From NCBI GenBank assembly GCA_022577435.1, contig JAKOON010000007.1:23209263-23273262 (forward strand): a stretch of 64,000 nt of DNA, in the 5' to 3' direction. This DNA comes from Embiotoca jacksoni (lineage: Eukaryota > Chordata > Actinopteri > Embiotocidae). Under the pieces are notes generated by a model that worked only from the letters and a program-made list of their open reading frames with translations, had not been told where the DNA came from and did not search any database. How positions within the stretch are numbered: position 1 is the first letter of the stretch; each line of letters begins with the position of its first letter. Made by a program: the position numbers and the translations under genes. Below are positions 1 through 11,776 of this stretch, piece by piece.

Positions 1-2055
1 TACACTTCAGAATATTCAGTCTTTTATGCTGTCTAACGTTGAACGGTATCAGCTGCCTTTATGGAATCATATACAGTCAGAATACTTCATCAACAAATGC
101 AGACATAAAATCAGGACTGGACACAATTATTGGCACCTGTTTAATGAATCCAAATTAGTTTCTCAAACAAAATAGAAAACAAATATTCAGCTGTGTTTAT
201 TTATTTTTCTTCACATGATCTGAATGAACTAATAAATTATAGTTTTATTGTATAAAAATGGGCTGATTGTGTAACGTTTATTTTTCAAAGACAGGAGAGC
301 TGTCTGAGAGCATGATACATGCTATAATCCAAAAACATGATTCTACAATGTCTTTGGAAAATAAATAACCTTTCAAATGTTTCAAATGTCCGTTATCAAG
401 AAGTTTTACAAACATAAAACTGTTCAGACGCTTTCTGAGAAGAAACTCAAAGAGAGCAGTCTGCTTGGGCTGGTGCAGATTGTGGAAAATCAAATTTAAA
501 ACATTACATTTAAAAAACTTCAGGCTGACCTGGAGATATGTATATGATAGAGGGCTGGCGTAAACCCATATCGCAGCTCGCACAATAAACCAAGTACATA
601 AGCCACTGACAAAGGACGAGCCACACTCACTGCATGGATACATCGTTCTGGCTGCGCTCCATAGGTAATCATTTCCAGTCATCGCATCCTACCGGGCGCA
701 GACCTCAGGTTCATTTTGAATCTGTCCGAGCAGCCTTTAACCAACCTTCAATGTCATCACACCACCCGCACCGGTCTCCGATCGCTCCGCCCCTCACAGC
801 CGCTGTGCAAACGTTCATTTGGCTTTCCCACCAGAAGGCACAAACAGGCAGCAAAAACTTGAACACGTCAGCCAAAGTAGAGCCTGTTGTGAATGTAGTG
901 CATCGGTTTGTTTCGAGACGATAAAATAAAGCCTGCGGGGGACAGAACAGTGGCGGCTCCATCACGCTGCGAGGCGGCTTTGTTTCCTCTGGCACTGGAG
1001 GCACCGCACGTATCAAAGGAGTGACGAAATAAGAAGATGGCCGCTGCATTTCAGAGTGAAATGGGTTAGCCAGCGTCAGAAAACTAGGTTTCAGGTGAAG
1101 GTGTTGGGTCTGTCAGCGAGAGAACGATCCACACTCAACACTCAACAATCCAGCAGCTGGTTCAAAGGAGAAGATGGGCTGCTTTAAACTGGCGAGCAAT
1201 GAGTCCTGACCTACATCTTATTGAAAACCCGGGGAGAGACTTAAATCTAAATCTAAACTTCAAACAGATGATACCTCTGTGACAGCTGGGAAAGATGTTA
1301 TTCTTGATTTTTCCATAATAGTAATGGTTGTACTTGTGATGGAGCTCGTTAAGTCATGACTGCTGACGGTTAAAGGCTCAACAGAGCCGTCTCCGAGCTA
1401 GTGGAAGTTGACGAGGTTACAGAGGTAGTTTGCCACAAGTGGTGCAGATGTCTCACAACCAAAACCAAGACTTTCTGAAGTCTGTGACTCAAACCAAGAA
1501 AAAAAGGAAAGTGACCTCTAACAACACGTCATCGGGGTCGAAGTGATCGCGGCGGCTGCTTTCAGCACCACGGACAGAGACACTGTGGGGACTCACCGAG
1601 TCGCCAAACAGCAAAAGTAGAAGAGGGTCTGAATAAAAGCATCATCATCGTCTCCTTCTTCCGGGCAGAAACCATCCTTGCATGACGTCATTCGTTTGTA
1701 ATCCGAATAGTTTCTTTCTCAGTCCGTATATGTTATCACTAGATGTGCTAGCTTCATTCATCCTGAAGAGACAAAGTCTTCGCAGCTTTCTTTAAAGTTC
1801 GCAGTCAGAGCAGTGTTGTTAAAACAATGTGTGATGACGGCTCCACATTTGCAGATATGATGTCTCCACCAGAGGCTTTTCTTTTTTGCTAACGCTTCAT
1901 CAGGCATGACAGGTACTCCAGATAGCTGCAGCTCCAGGTCTGCTGAAGTACAAATACTGAAGTTAACTTGCTGATGCTGCAGCTTTTTGCCAACCTTCAA
2001 TATGGAAAATAGTTTTTGGGTATAAATGACAAACAACAGGGTTAAATGCTGTAAG
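1..2055. other. No gene recognised; low-copy-looking DNA
   Basis: I see no open frame resembling a known protein and no repeat I recognise. The segment at about 640-1060 is richer in GC and CpG than its AT-rich surroundings, but it has no clear promoter or exon structure. Whether it is intergenic or intronic cannot be told from the sequence. Confidence 0.5.
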
Positions 2056-2440
2056 TCGCTAAATTATCTCAATCAATCGATCAAACTTTATTTATACGGA
2101 CTTTTTTGTACAGTTTGGTGCACTTCAAAGTGCTTCACAGATGATTGACAGGCCAATAATAATACAGACAGTAGTATTCCAAAAAAATCTAACAAATTAA
2201 AGAACAAATTAAAAACAAACGAACTAAGATATAAGACTATTTAAAAAACACTTTGAGACCAATGCACACAAAACGACAGAGATAAAAGAATGAGATAAGA
2301 ACTAGAAACTAAAAACGATTTAAAAAAAATAAGGCCAATAAAATGCATTAAAAAGATCAAAGTTACAGTTAATCAGAAGGTAAGAGGAATTAAAAGTATA
2401 TAAAAGTAATTAAAAAAACACTTTGCACTGTTGTTTAGTT
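2056..2440 (-). repeat. Dispersed retroelement fragment, left part
   Basis: The stretch reads like the reverse complement of a common teleost repeat: a TTTATTTATA-type start, then CACTTCAAAGTGCTTCACAG, then A-rich sequence rich in AAAA and AACAAATTAAA. The matching other half (a gene-free stretch ending in GGTGGGGTTTCAATTTACG) lies beyond the ATCT array at 3032-3235. This suggests one old element split by a later insertion. Class is uncertain; the reading rests on resemblance and not on an alignment. Confidence 0.45.
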
Positions 2441-2602
2441 AGTTTGAATTTAATTATTATATTTTATTTTATTCTATTGTATTGTTTATACTGTGCATTT
2501 TTATATTTAATATTTTTTTACTGTTATTGTATTTCTTTCCTGTATCTATAAATGCTGCTGTAGCGAAATAATTTCCCATTGGGATTAATAAAGTATCGAT
2601 TG
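2441..2602 (+). mobile_element. Retroelement 3' tail (GGGATTAATAAAG type)
   Basis: T-rich sequence with a low-complexity TTTTATTTTATTCTATTG stretch leads to TTTCCCATTGGGATTAATAAAG at 2572-2593, followed by TATCGATTGATCTATCT. Fish retroelement copies often end in this TTCCC..GGGATTAATAAAG signature followed by a simple repeat. It is the likely seed of the tetranucleotide array that starts directly after it. Only the 3' end is present, which fits a 5'-truncated insertion. The exact clade cannot be assigned. Confidence 0.5.
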
Positions 2603-3031
<429 letters not shown>

Positions 3032-3290
3032 AACGGATGATAAAAGTTATAAAAGTGTGGAGGAAAGAAATAAAGAAAAGCAAATAGATAAAAATATATT
3101 TTTTTAAAGTAGGTATAAGAACATTAAGATATGTCTAACAGCCAGGCTGAAGAGGTGGGGTTTCAATTTACGTATAAAAAGTTCAACACTTCTGGCAGTC
3201 TGAGCAACTTTTTCTGCAAATCGTGTGTTACAACACGTCTTGTTCAACGTTGCCCTGCAGCAACAACAACAACAACAGCAACAAGTTTTC
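3032..3290 (-). repeat. Dispersed retroelement fragment, right part, with short (CAA)n
   Basis: A-rich sequence followed by a stretch with GAAGAGGTGGGGTTTCAATT and CTTCTGGCAGTCTGAGCAAC resembles the inner part of the same teleost repeat seen at 2056-2440, in the same orientation. A short CAACAACAACAACAACAG tract lies at 3260-3285. I infer that this and the left part were once one element. Confidence 0.4.
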
Positions 3291-5649
3291 GCTGTATTCA
3301 CTTGTAATGTATCTTGATCAAACAGCATGTACAGTATATTCCAGTGTGATCATGCAGGCTGTGTGGTTTGTGAGCTATATGGTAATGTTGAGGCTAATTA
3401 TATGTATTTATCACACCTGATGGGCATACGATGAAAAAAATCAAGCATAATGAAGAAAAGGTCACAGGTCATAGAAACAGGCCGTAGGGGCAGCTCCACA
3501 GCATCACATGCAGAAAGCCATTAATATGTTCAGAGGCTTCTCCATAATTAGTGCAGACACTGTGTCACAGGCTCCTTTTACATTAATAGAAAACATACCC
3601 TGCCGGAGACGCAGTGTTCTCACACATAATGACAAACAGGAGCGGAGACTCACTGAATGAATGAACGGGTTAACCGTATTAGGCTTTTCATTTCACTAGC
3701 ACTTCATCATCAGCAGCCTCAGTTTTATTTATTTAGCCTCGAATTGAACACAGAAGTACGAACACAGAGAGGTGACTCGTACGTTTACACAGCAACTGTT
3801 CCTGCCATTCAAATACAAGACGAGAACTGCTTGTCATTGTTTTCATGCCTCAGACACCAGCGGATCGTAGCATCATGTTGCATTTGTACTATGCTCGTTC
3901 TCAAGAAGAGTTCAGTTCTTCAAATTAGGAACAAAGATTAACTGATGAGTTTTGCAGGGGTCAAAGTTCAGCTCATGCATGTCTCATTCTTGTGAATTAA
4001 ATATCTCCAACACACATGAAGGAATTTCTTCAAATGTGTCCCAAACGTTTGCTGGCCAAGCACATGAACAAATCAGGAATCCCTCAAAATCTGTTTTACA
4101 TATATTAAACATACATAACATTACATCAATTGCATAATAATATACCCATTAATATACTGAAATGATATGGCTGAGATGTTAAGGGATCTAACTTTTTTTG
4201 GAAAAAACTTGAATGTGATGATCATATAGTTTTAAACTAAAGAAACAAAAACATTACATCATTTTATTAGATGATGTAATAACTTTTATGAAAAGCAGTA
4301 TTTTAACAAAGTACAACTAAAACTGCAGCTTTGTTAAAACTATTATGATTTTTTTTTTTTTTTTTTAAACAATCAGTGCAGCTTCACCAGCATCCCCTGC
4401 ATGACTACAATGTCCTGCAATTACTACTTAGAAAAATGTATACCATGACCACCAACCATTCTGGATTCTGATTGGTTGAACAAGTTTAGAGCTGGGGTTG
4501 TTTCTGTAACCACCAACACCAGGCATACCAAAGGATGAATAACTTCTATTTTGACACCTCGGTAAATATACGCTAACATTACGGAGGCGGAGGAAAGGGT
4601 GTGAATACGAGACTCTCCTTCACTGTCGCTGGGGCTGTGGATGGTGAATGGCAGTCTTCCTCTTCTCCTTCTCCTCTGAGCTTTGATTGGACGCAGAGAG
4701 TGTGTCTGTTCTGTGAAGCGGTAGGCCTCCTGCACACTCTCTATGATCAAAACCCACCTTGCAAAAATAATAAGCAGGCTTTACACACACAAATGCACAC
4801 ATATGTGAAAGCGGGTCAGCCATTATCTGGCAGGCTCCGGGCCTCTGGCTGTGTGATCAGGGGTAACAGGCAGCAGCAGGAGGTAGGTGGCTGCTTCCCA
4901 ACATCTGGCGTCCTCAGGGCCTCTGACCGTAGGTCTTATTCCTCTCACAAATCAAACATCTTCACCTCAAAGAAATGCTTTCGTCCCCTTGAAATGCAAA
5001 AAGCACAGCTGAGCCATCGGCGGTAAGACTTTATGTTTAATAAGCTCAAGGCACGGAGGGGTCAACGTGGTGGGCGACGAGCGACTACATGATTGGGAGG
5101 AGTTTTAACATTCAAATGACTTTATTAATACCTATATAATAGTCATACCTCATCTTTGCTGGATATTCAAAATGAGGAAGGTAAAATGTGAGTAATTTGT
5201 GACAACATTCACAATGTAATAATAGTATCTATTTTCTTGCACCATATTTCCTTCAACTCAGACTTTGGGGCTCTAACTCATAGATCAGATGGAGGAAACT
5301 GTCACTCAATGCTCCCTGTAACGGATCATATGTGTGGAACTGGAGCCAGAGAACAATGGCTCCTTTCAGTGCAGCTTAGCAGCAGTTATCACAGAGAGGG
5401 AGGAGACAGACATGAAGAAAATCAGACTGGGAGTGGATTATCTCAGACTGCTTAATGATGCAGTTACACGATGGAAGGAGGGAAGATTACCTGTGTGTCA
5501 GAGAGACAGGTGCATTTACTGTACTGCTTTTCAAACTCACTCTCAGCTGTTTGGTCAGTTTGGTACCTGTTGATCCACCGTGAAAAGGTAACGAGTTTAG
5601 TACTCAACACTAATCTACACTGGACAACAACCAACGTTAAACTGACTGA
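3291..5649. other. No gene recognised
   Basis: Mixed AT-rich and balanced sequence. A homopolymer T tract lies near 4350-4367. The open frames on both strands around 4420-5030 overlap each other and show no domain or codon pattern that I recognise, so I treat them as chance. Confidence 0.5.
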
Positions 5650-6445
5650 CTACATGTTGGAACAGGGGAAACAAATTCTGGAAAAGTTGTGTAACACTAA
5701 AAAGAAACACCTGGTGGAGCATCTGACAACTAATTATGTTACCGTGGCAACAGATCAGTAACATGATTGGGTATAAAAAGCTGATTTCAGAGAGGCAGAG
5801 TCTCTCAGCAGTGAAGATGGGGAGAGGTTCACCACTCTGAAAGACTGTTAGAAAATAGTTCAACAATCTAAGAATAATGTTCCTCAACGTAAAACTACAA
5901 AGAATTAGTGGATTTCATCGTCTACGGTTCATAATATCATTAAAAGATTCAGAGAATCTGGAGAAATCTCTGAACACAAGGGACAAGGCTGGAAACCAAT
6001 ATTGGATGGTGGTGATCTTCGGGCCCTCAGGCAGCACTGCATTAAAAACACACTATTCTGGAGTGGAAATCACTGCATGGGCTCAGGAACACTTGTGAAA
6101 ACCATCGTCTGTTTGTCGCTGCATCCACAAATGGTTCCGTAGTAGAAGAGTCTGTTTGCTAAACTGACCTGGCTGCAGTCCTGCCCTTTCCCTTGTTGAA
6201 AACATTTGGAGCCTCATGAACCAAAAAACACGACAAAGGAGACCCCGAACTGTTGATAAGCTAAAAAAATAAATCAGGCAAGAGAGGGACAACAGTTCAC
6301 TTTAAAAACTCCACCAACTTTGTCTCCTCAGTTCCCAAACATGTCTATTTGTTGTTAAAAGAAGTGATGCAACACAGTGGTGAACATGACCCTATCCTAA
6401 CTTTTTGTAAAGGAGTTGCTGGCACCCAATTCTACATGTCTTAGT
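5650..6445 (+). mobile_element. Tc1-type DNA transposon relic, internally deleted (copy 1)
   Basis: This is a dead member of a Tc1 family common in teleosts. Recognisable parts in order: the 5' leader with CATGATTGGGTATAAAAAG at 5761-5780, the start of the transposase reading (GAAGATGGGGAGAGGTTC near 5814), the helix-turn-helix region with GATTTCATCGTCTACGGTTC near 5913, and the tract up to CCACAAATGG near 6125-6134. It then jumps to the C-terminal region (GTAGTAGAAGAGTC at 6139, then a tract corresponding to 'PACSPDLSPIEN' and the C-terminal tail) and ends with CTAACTTTTTG near 6399-6409. Compared with copy 2 at 15770-16935 about 417 bp of the catalytic domain are missing, with a 3-bp ATG microhomology at the junction near 6131. 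Several frameshifts are present. The left terminal inverted repeat appears to be lost. Confidence 0.85.
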
Positions 6446-7085
6446 TGTCTTTAGTCTATTTTTTTTTTTTTATCAAATATGGGCTTACATGATCACAAAT
6501 CATCACATTTTTAGTAAAAGGCTTGTAATTCAATTACTTCTGAAAGAAGTAACTAATAACTGTAACGATCATCATTAGTAATCAGTAACTTGCACAATGC
6601 TGGTTATTACTGAGATCTGCCTGAAAGTCTGAGTTTCCATCCTGGTAGATCAGTGGACATGTCATTCCCACAGCAAGAGAAGGAGTCTAGACTGACTTAT
6701 GTATAATGTATTAATTCGTCACAACCATCTTTTTAGAATTCATACGGGAGCTCAAAACTTAACTTAATGTTTTAAATTATATACAGCAGAGTTTCATGAC
6801 CAGACAGGTAAAATGTTTCACTTTCTCATTTATCCGTCTCACTGTGCTCATTGCTCCCGCCAATAACTCAACTTTACAGGAGCTGAGAAAAAAAAAACTG
6901 CTTTACTTTGCTCTTTTAAGAGGTAAATGTGTTTCTATTCCAGTTTAACTTTAGATCAAATTATTGTTGATCTTTATGTGTCAGCCAACTATTACCAATT
7001 TTCCTATTTAGAGTGTTTTCTATTTTCCACTGAGTATCTAGTGGGTCCACAGCCCAGGACATGTTTCATGAGTCGGGAATACAGA
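6446..7085. other. No gene recognised
   Basis: AT-rich sequence with short homopolymer runs. No protein, RNA or repeat signal that I can support. Confidence 0.5.
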
Positions 7086-7560
7086 AGGATGTTTGCATAG
7101 ATTAGATTAGATTTGACTTTATTAATCCCAGAGTGGGGGAATTCGGGAGTAATAGTAAGACATACATACCATAATAAAACTAAATAGATATATACAGAGA
7201 CAATCTCCTCCTCAATGAGAAAAAAAAAACCTCCTTTTGAATAAATATAACCATGTACATTAGACAGAGACATGATCAAAGAAGACAGATGACAAGAGCA
7301 CGTAAAAGAAAAGAGCATACAATACAGAACAAAAAGGGGCATTCAGATGTTTTTTTTTTTCAATTGAGTCTAGAAGATATGAAACAACAGACATGAAACA
7401 AGTCGATAGTTTCAAAGTTGATTTCAAGCTGTTCCAGAGAGTGGTCCTACAACAAGAGGGGTAACAGCAGAGTAAACGAAGAGCTGGCAGAATTCATGTG
7501 AAGCCTTAAGACTTAAAGAAAGACCACAGACGAGGCAAAACACTGAACACGCCAATCTAC
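7086..7560 (-). mobile_element. Retroelement 3'-end fragment, reverse strand
   Basis: TTTATTAATCCCAGAGTGGG at 7109-7128, followed by GGAATTC, is the reverse complement of the GGGATTAATAAA-type tail seen at 2572 and near 27195. It is preceded by GATTAGATTAGATTT, which would be its simple-repeat tail. Downstream is an A-rich body with ATAAAACTAAATAGAT and a less certain stretch with TTCAAGCTGTTCCAGAGAG near 7425-7443. The body is decayed and no coding part is visible, so the clade is not assignable. The right border is approximate. Confidence 0.45.
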
Positions 7561-7599
7561 CTTTTGGGATCCCGTCCGTCTATCTTTCTCAGATGAAGC

Positions 7600-8205
7600 A
7601 AAGAACGTTGACTATCTCAAAACAGCACATGTCCAGGTCCACAAATATTATACGGTATTTGAACAGTGTGTTCTTGTAGTCACCATGTTGGATGGGGAGA
7701 AATGGGCGGCTGTGCGAGGGTAGATCAATAAATCCAGAGACTCCTCCTGTTGCACGCGAACAGTGTGCAGCACGATTGTGGTATTGTGGGTGAGAAACTT
7801 GTGTGTTTTCAAAGCGATGTGAGCGGGCATGTTGCCATGTTGGAGAACCATGTTGCCATGGCGCCACAGTTCAAGTCATTTGCGCCAAATTCTTCCCCTC
7901 AGATGCCTCAGAAGATCCCAGTGGAACTCAATGTTGACAGTCTGACTCTGGGGACGAAGTCACGGTGCGTAACCCCTGCAAATATCAAAGAAAATCCATC
8001 TGATCTGATGCACCTTTTTTGATTTTGGGCAGTGATGTTTCGCCCCTCAAAGATGCTAATGACACTCAAAAACACCTCTGCAGGGCCTGTACTTTGTTGC
8101 CGTAGACTTTCTGAAGATGCTCAAGGGTCTCTGTTGCCCATTTCCCGAGTTTGACACAAAATTGGATGTGGGCCGAACTTGACGAAACAGCGGTGAAGGG
8201 AAGTG
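7600..8205 (-). pseudogene. Mariner-family transposase relic, broken
   Basis: Read on the minus strand, the segment keeps widely spaced pieces of a mariner transposase in the right order. The N-terminal helix-turn-helix start is visible as 'FCVKLGKWATETLE' (about 8165-8120), followed by 'VYGNK' and a degraded 'RCF'. After an apparent deletion comes 'QGLRTV' and a frame-shifted stretch equivalent to the 'HREFVPPGQTVN' block (about 7990-7930), then 'LRHLRGRIWRK.LELWRHG' (about 7905-7850), then 'LQHGNMPAHIALKTHKFL' (about 7855-7795), which matches the 'HHDNAPAHTA' catalytic block; the second catalytic Asp is replaced by Gly. The 'YSPDLAPCDF' block is not intact. Frameshifts and in-frame stops make it non-functional. 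Terminal inverted repeats were not found. The mariner assignment is from recalled family motifs. Confidence 0.8.
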
Positions 8206-8729
8206 CCTACTTGATAACCCCAGTGAGATACTGCACTCTCACCGCATTGTCGAAGCTTTGTTATAGGTTGTTCGTGCTTTTTTGTAGCAGCATAGTGAGA
8301 TGCTTGACAGATACGGAGTCAGTCGACCCTTGCAGTGTTATTCTGCATAAATTTGGCACTTTGTGTTACTCAGGTGCTGAGACAAGAGGAGCAGTCTTGA
8401 TTATTTTTGATTCACCTTTGTAAAGACCTGAGAAAGTTTGATGAAGGCCAAATAATTTATGGCCAGACGACTGGTTCAGAGAATCTCTTGAAATGCCAGA
8501 GCTTTTGGTGTGATCCCAGTCAGCTGTGGTGAGTACCCAGAGGTGGCCCTGAACTGGCGACAGGGGATGGTGGCTCGTCCTGGTCGCATCTGAAAGGATT
8601 AAAGGATGTGCTGCGGAGGTCTTAGTGCCAGGCACGATTAATCAGAGCATGTGTAACACACAAGAAGATTCAAAGAGTAAGTTAATTGACACGGTAATAT
8701 CTATCTACCCTTACCTAACACTAACCATT
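8206..8729. other. No gene recognised; possible further transposon debris
   Basis: Sequence between the mariner relic and a SINE. The part next to 8205 may still belong to the mariner leader. No terminal repeats or domain are visible. Confidence 0.4.
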
Positions 8730-8910
8730 GGGCGGCATGGTGGTGCAGTGGTTAGCACTGTCACCTCACAGCAAAAAAAAAAAAAAAAAGGTTCTGGGTT
8801 CGAATCCGGTCCTGGGCCTTTCTGTGCGGAGTTTTGCATGTTCTCCCTGTGCTTGCATGGGTTCTCTCCGGGATTAATAAAGTGTATAAAATCAAAATCA
8901 AAAAAAAAAT
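8730..8910 (+). mobile_element. tRNA-promoter SINE, copy 1 (short)
   Basis: It starts at GGGCGGCATGGTGGTGCAGT. TGGTGCAGTGG fits a pol III A box, and GGTTCGAATCC near 8797-8807 is a consensus B box. A 17-A run at 8773-8789 interrupts the stretch between the boxes. The body continues with GTTTTGCATGTTCTCCCTGT and ends in GGGATTAATAAAGTGTATA and an A-rich tail at 8901-8909. Compared with copies at 24937 and 26933 the region after the GGGTTCTCTCCGGG motif is deleted. The family is abundant in teleost genomes; I do not give it a formal name. Confidence 0.8.
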
Positions 8911-9308
8911 AACCAACTCACACTAACACTCTGCTAGGCAGCGACTAGAAAGATGGAAAGGAAATGGAGTTCCACTAATTTAGAAGAATTTCACCTGCCT
9001 GGAAGGATAGTCTAATATTATATAAGAAAGCTCTTCGTAAGGCCAGAACTTTATATTATTCATCATTAATAGAGGACAACAAGAACAACCCCAGGTTTCT
9101 TTTCATCACTGTAGCAGGCTGACAAAGAGTCCCAGTTCTGTTGAGCCCTCTATTCCTTCAGCTCTCAGCAGTAATGACTTCATTAACTTCTTTACTAATA
9201 AAATTCTTACTATCAGGGAGAGAATCGGGCAGACCCTTCCTGACACCATCACTGATGTGTTGCTAAGCAACAGCAGCCCTGGAAGCAACTGTAGGACCAG
9301 ATGTAAAC

Positions 9309-10946
9309 TTGGAACATTTCTCTCCTGTTGAGCTCTCTGAGTTAACTAGAATTATTTCTTCATCTGGATCCTCTAGCTGTCTGTTAGATCTCATCCCAAC
9401 TAAACTTTTTAAGGAAGTCTTCCCTTTAATTAATACTTCCATATTAGATCAGATCAACCTATCTATTGTAACCGGCTATGTACCGCAGGCTTTTAAAGTG
9501 GCTGTAATTAAACCTTTACTTAAAAAGCCGACTCTTGATCAGCTGTTTTAGGAAACTACAGACCAATTTACAACCTGACGTTTATTTCTAAAATCCTTGA
9601 AAAAGTTGTTTCAAATCAACTTTTTGATGATTTACAAAGAAATGATCTGTTTGAAGATGTTCAGTCTTTAGAGTTCATCATAGCACAGAAACAGCTCTGG
9701 TGAAAGTTACTAATGACCTTTTGTTAGCCTCAGATAATGGACTCGTCTCTGTACTTGTTCTTCTGGACCTCAGTGCTGCTTTTGATACGATTGATCATAC
9801 GATCTTATTACAGAGATTAGAAGACGTTACGAGGATTAAAGGAACTGCATTAGACTGGTTCAAATCCTACTTATCAGATAGATTCCAGTTTGTCCATGTC
9901 AACAATGAGTCTTCCAGACAAACAAGAGTTAGTTATGGAGTTCCACAAGGCTCAGTGTTAGGCCCAATACTTTTTACTTTGTACATGTTTCCATTAGGAG
10001 ATGTCATCAGGAAGCACTGCATCAACTTCTATTGTTATGCAGATGACACTCAGCTATATCTTTCTATAAAACCAGATGAAACTAATCAGTTAGTAAAACT
10101 TGAAGCCTGTCTAAAAGACATAAAGGCCTGGATGACCAAAAACTTCCTGCTTCTAAATTCAGACAAAACAGAAGTTCTTGTACTTGGTCCTAAACACCTC
10201 AGAAACTCTTTCTGTAATCACTTAGTTACTCTAGATGACGTTGTCTTGGCCTCCAGCAACACTGTGAGGAACCTTGGAGTCATCTTTGATGAGGATTTGT
10301 CCTTTAGACACCATATAAAGCAAATCTCCAGAACTGCCTTCTTTCATCTACGTAATATTAATAAAATCAGGAAAATCCTTCCTCAGCGTGACGCAGAAAA
10401 ACTCATTCATGTGTTTGTTATTTCTAGACTAGATTATTGTAATTCCTTGTTGTTAGGATGTCCAAATTACTCATTAAAAACCTGCAGCTGATCCAAAATG
10501 CTGCAGCAAGAGTACTGATGGGATTTATCAAGAGAGATCATATTTCTCCAGTTTTATCTTCTCTTCACTGGCTTCCTGTGAAATCAAGAATATAATTTAA
10601 AATTCTCTTGATGACTTACAAAGCTCTACATGACCAGGCTCCATCATATCTTAGAGATCTTATAGAACCATATAATCCTAGCAGAGCACTTCTCTCTCAG
10701 TACGCTGGTCTACTTGTGGTTCCTAGAGTTTCCAGAAGTAGAATGGGAGGCAGAGCTTCAGTGTTCAGGCTCCTCCCCTGTGGAACCAGCTCCCAGTTTG
10801 TGTTGGAGGGGCAGAAACCCTCTCTAGCTTTAAGATTAGACTCAAAACGTTCCTTCTTGATAAAGCCTATAGTTAGGGCTGGCTCAGGTAGACCTGAACC
10901 AACCCTTAGTTATGCTGTTATAGGCCGAGGCTGCTTGAATTGTTGA
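9309..10946 (+). pseudogene. L2-type reverse transcriptase, frameshifted
   Basis: RNA-directed DNA polymerase of the L2 LINE, in four broken pieces. Segment 9309-9551 carries the region before the RT and stops after 'PTLDQLF'. Next, in another frame, 'NYRPIYNL.FISKILEKVV' (about 9555-9610) is RT block 1. Segment 9700-10491 (263 residues) has 'LDLSAAFDTIDH' with catalytic Asp at residue 23, 'GVPQGSVLGP' at residues 80-89, and 'YADD' at residues 113-116 (bases 10036-10047), so the active-site Asp residues are intact. A frameshift near 10480 leads to 'LQLIQNAAARVL', a stop near 10592, then 10608-10946 with 'TYKALHDQAPSYL', the conserved C-terminal region of fish L2 proteins. At least three frame breaks and one stop make it non-functional. 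Confidence 0.92.
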
Positions 10947-11058
10947 ATTGTTGAATTGTTGGTTTCTCTGTATAATATTATAAAGTCTTGCTGTAAAGAC
11001 TTTAATGTGTTAAGTGCCATGAAATAACCTGTGTTGTGATTTGGCGCTATATAAATAA

Positions 11059-11157
11059 AGTTGAATTGAATTGAATTGAATTGAATTGAATTGAATTGAA
11101 TTGAATTGAATTGAATTGAATTGAATTGAATTGAATTGAATTGAATTGAATTGAATT
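11059..11157 (+). repeat. (TTGAA)n tail of the L2 element
   Basis: About 19 almost perfect copies of a TTGAA/ATTGA pentanucleotide directly after the LINE 3' end. Imperfect ATTGA-type tails are usual for fish L2 elements. The purity suggests expansion after insertion. GAATTGTTGAATTGTTG at 10937-10953 is a similar but separate short repeat upstream. Confidence 0.93.
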
Positions 11158-11737
11158 AACCATCAAAAGCTACTGATTACACAAGGCCACGTAAAACTGG
11201 GACAGCATATCCCTGAGTCTCAAGATAGCAAAGTTTGTGTTTTATTCATTATGAATTTAACTTTCCCTTCTTAATCGGAAGATCGAGTTGTTTTTATTTT
11301 TAAAGTTTAATAGTTTTACTTTAATGTAAAATGTTAAAATGTGATGTTTGAGAACTTGGGCTCAGATGCTCAGAACTGATTCCCAGAAATGTTCTCTGAA
11401 ATGAACGTATCTTCTTGAGATGGGATGTGTTAGTAGCACACTACACAATATGGTTGAATTAAGCTTTTTTAAAACATTGTTCTTTCATAGGTGACTGTAA
11501 TATAGTGCAAAGATTGTATAACATTGCATTAAATAAAGATAGATGGGTTCCTTTCACAGTGCTGTATGAAAGTGATGGTTTGACAAGAATCACCAACTTT
11601 AATTTATTTAATTGTACACATTAACTCATGTCGCCTGTTGAGTACATTTATTAAAACCTTTAAATTTAAAAAAAATGTGTTATAAACAATAAAATTACAT
11701 GATTTGACCTTCTGCAGGTGAAATAATTGAATATATA

Positions 11738-11776
<39 letters not shown>

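Larger units (their letters stand above)
8911..11157 (+). mobile_element. L2-clade non-LTR retrotransposon, 5'-truncated
   Basis: A LINE of the jockey superfamily, most like fish L2 elements. Only the region from just before the reverse transcriptase domain to the 3' end is present, so about half of a full element is missing at the 5' side (no endonuclease domain). It starts right after the tail of a SINE. The 3' untranslated region contains GGCGCTATATAAATAAAG at 11042-11059, followed by a (TTGAA)n tail. Target-site duplications were not found. The coding part is described separately. Confidence 0.9.

Noticed and set aside
4424..5026. Opposed frames of 108 and 141 residues
   Set aside because: They overlap on opposite strands and show no family motif; judged to be chance.
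8440..8640. Possible retroelement coding scrap with 'LNWRQGMVARPGRI'
   Set aside because: I could not place it in any family with confidence, and it is too short to support a call.
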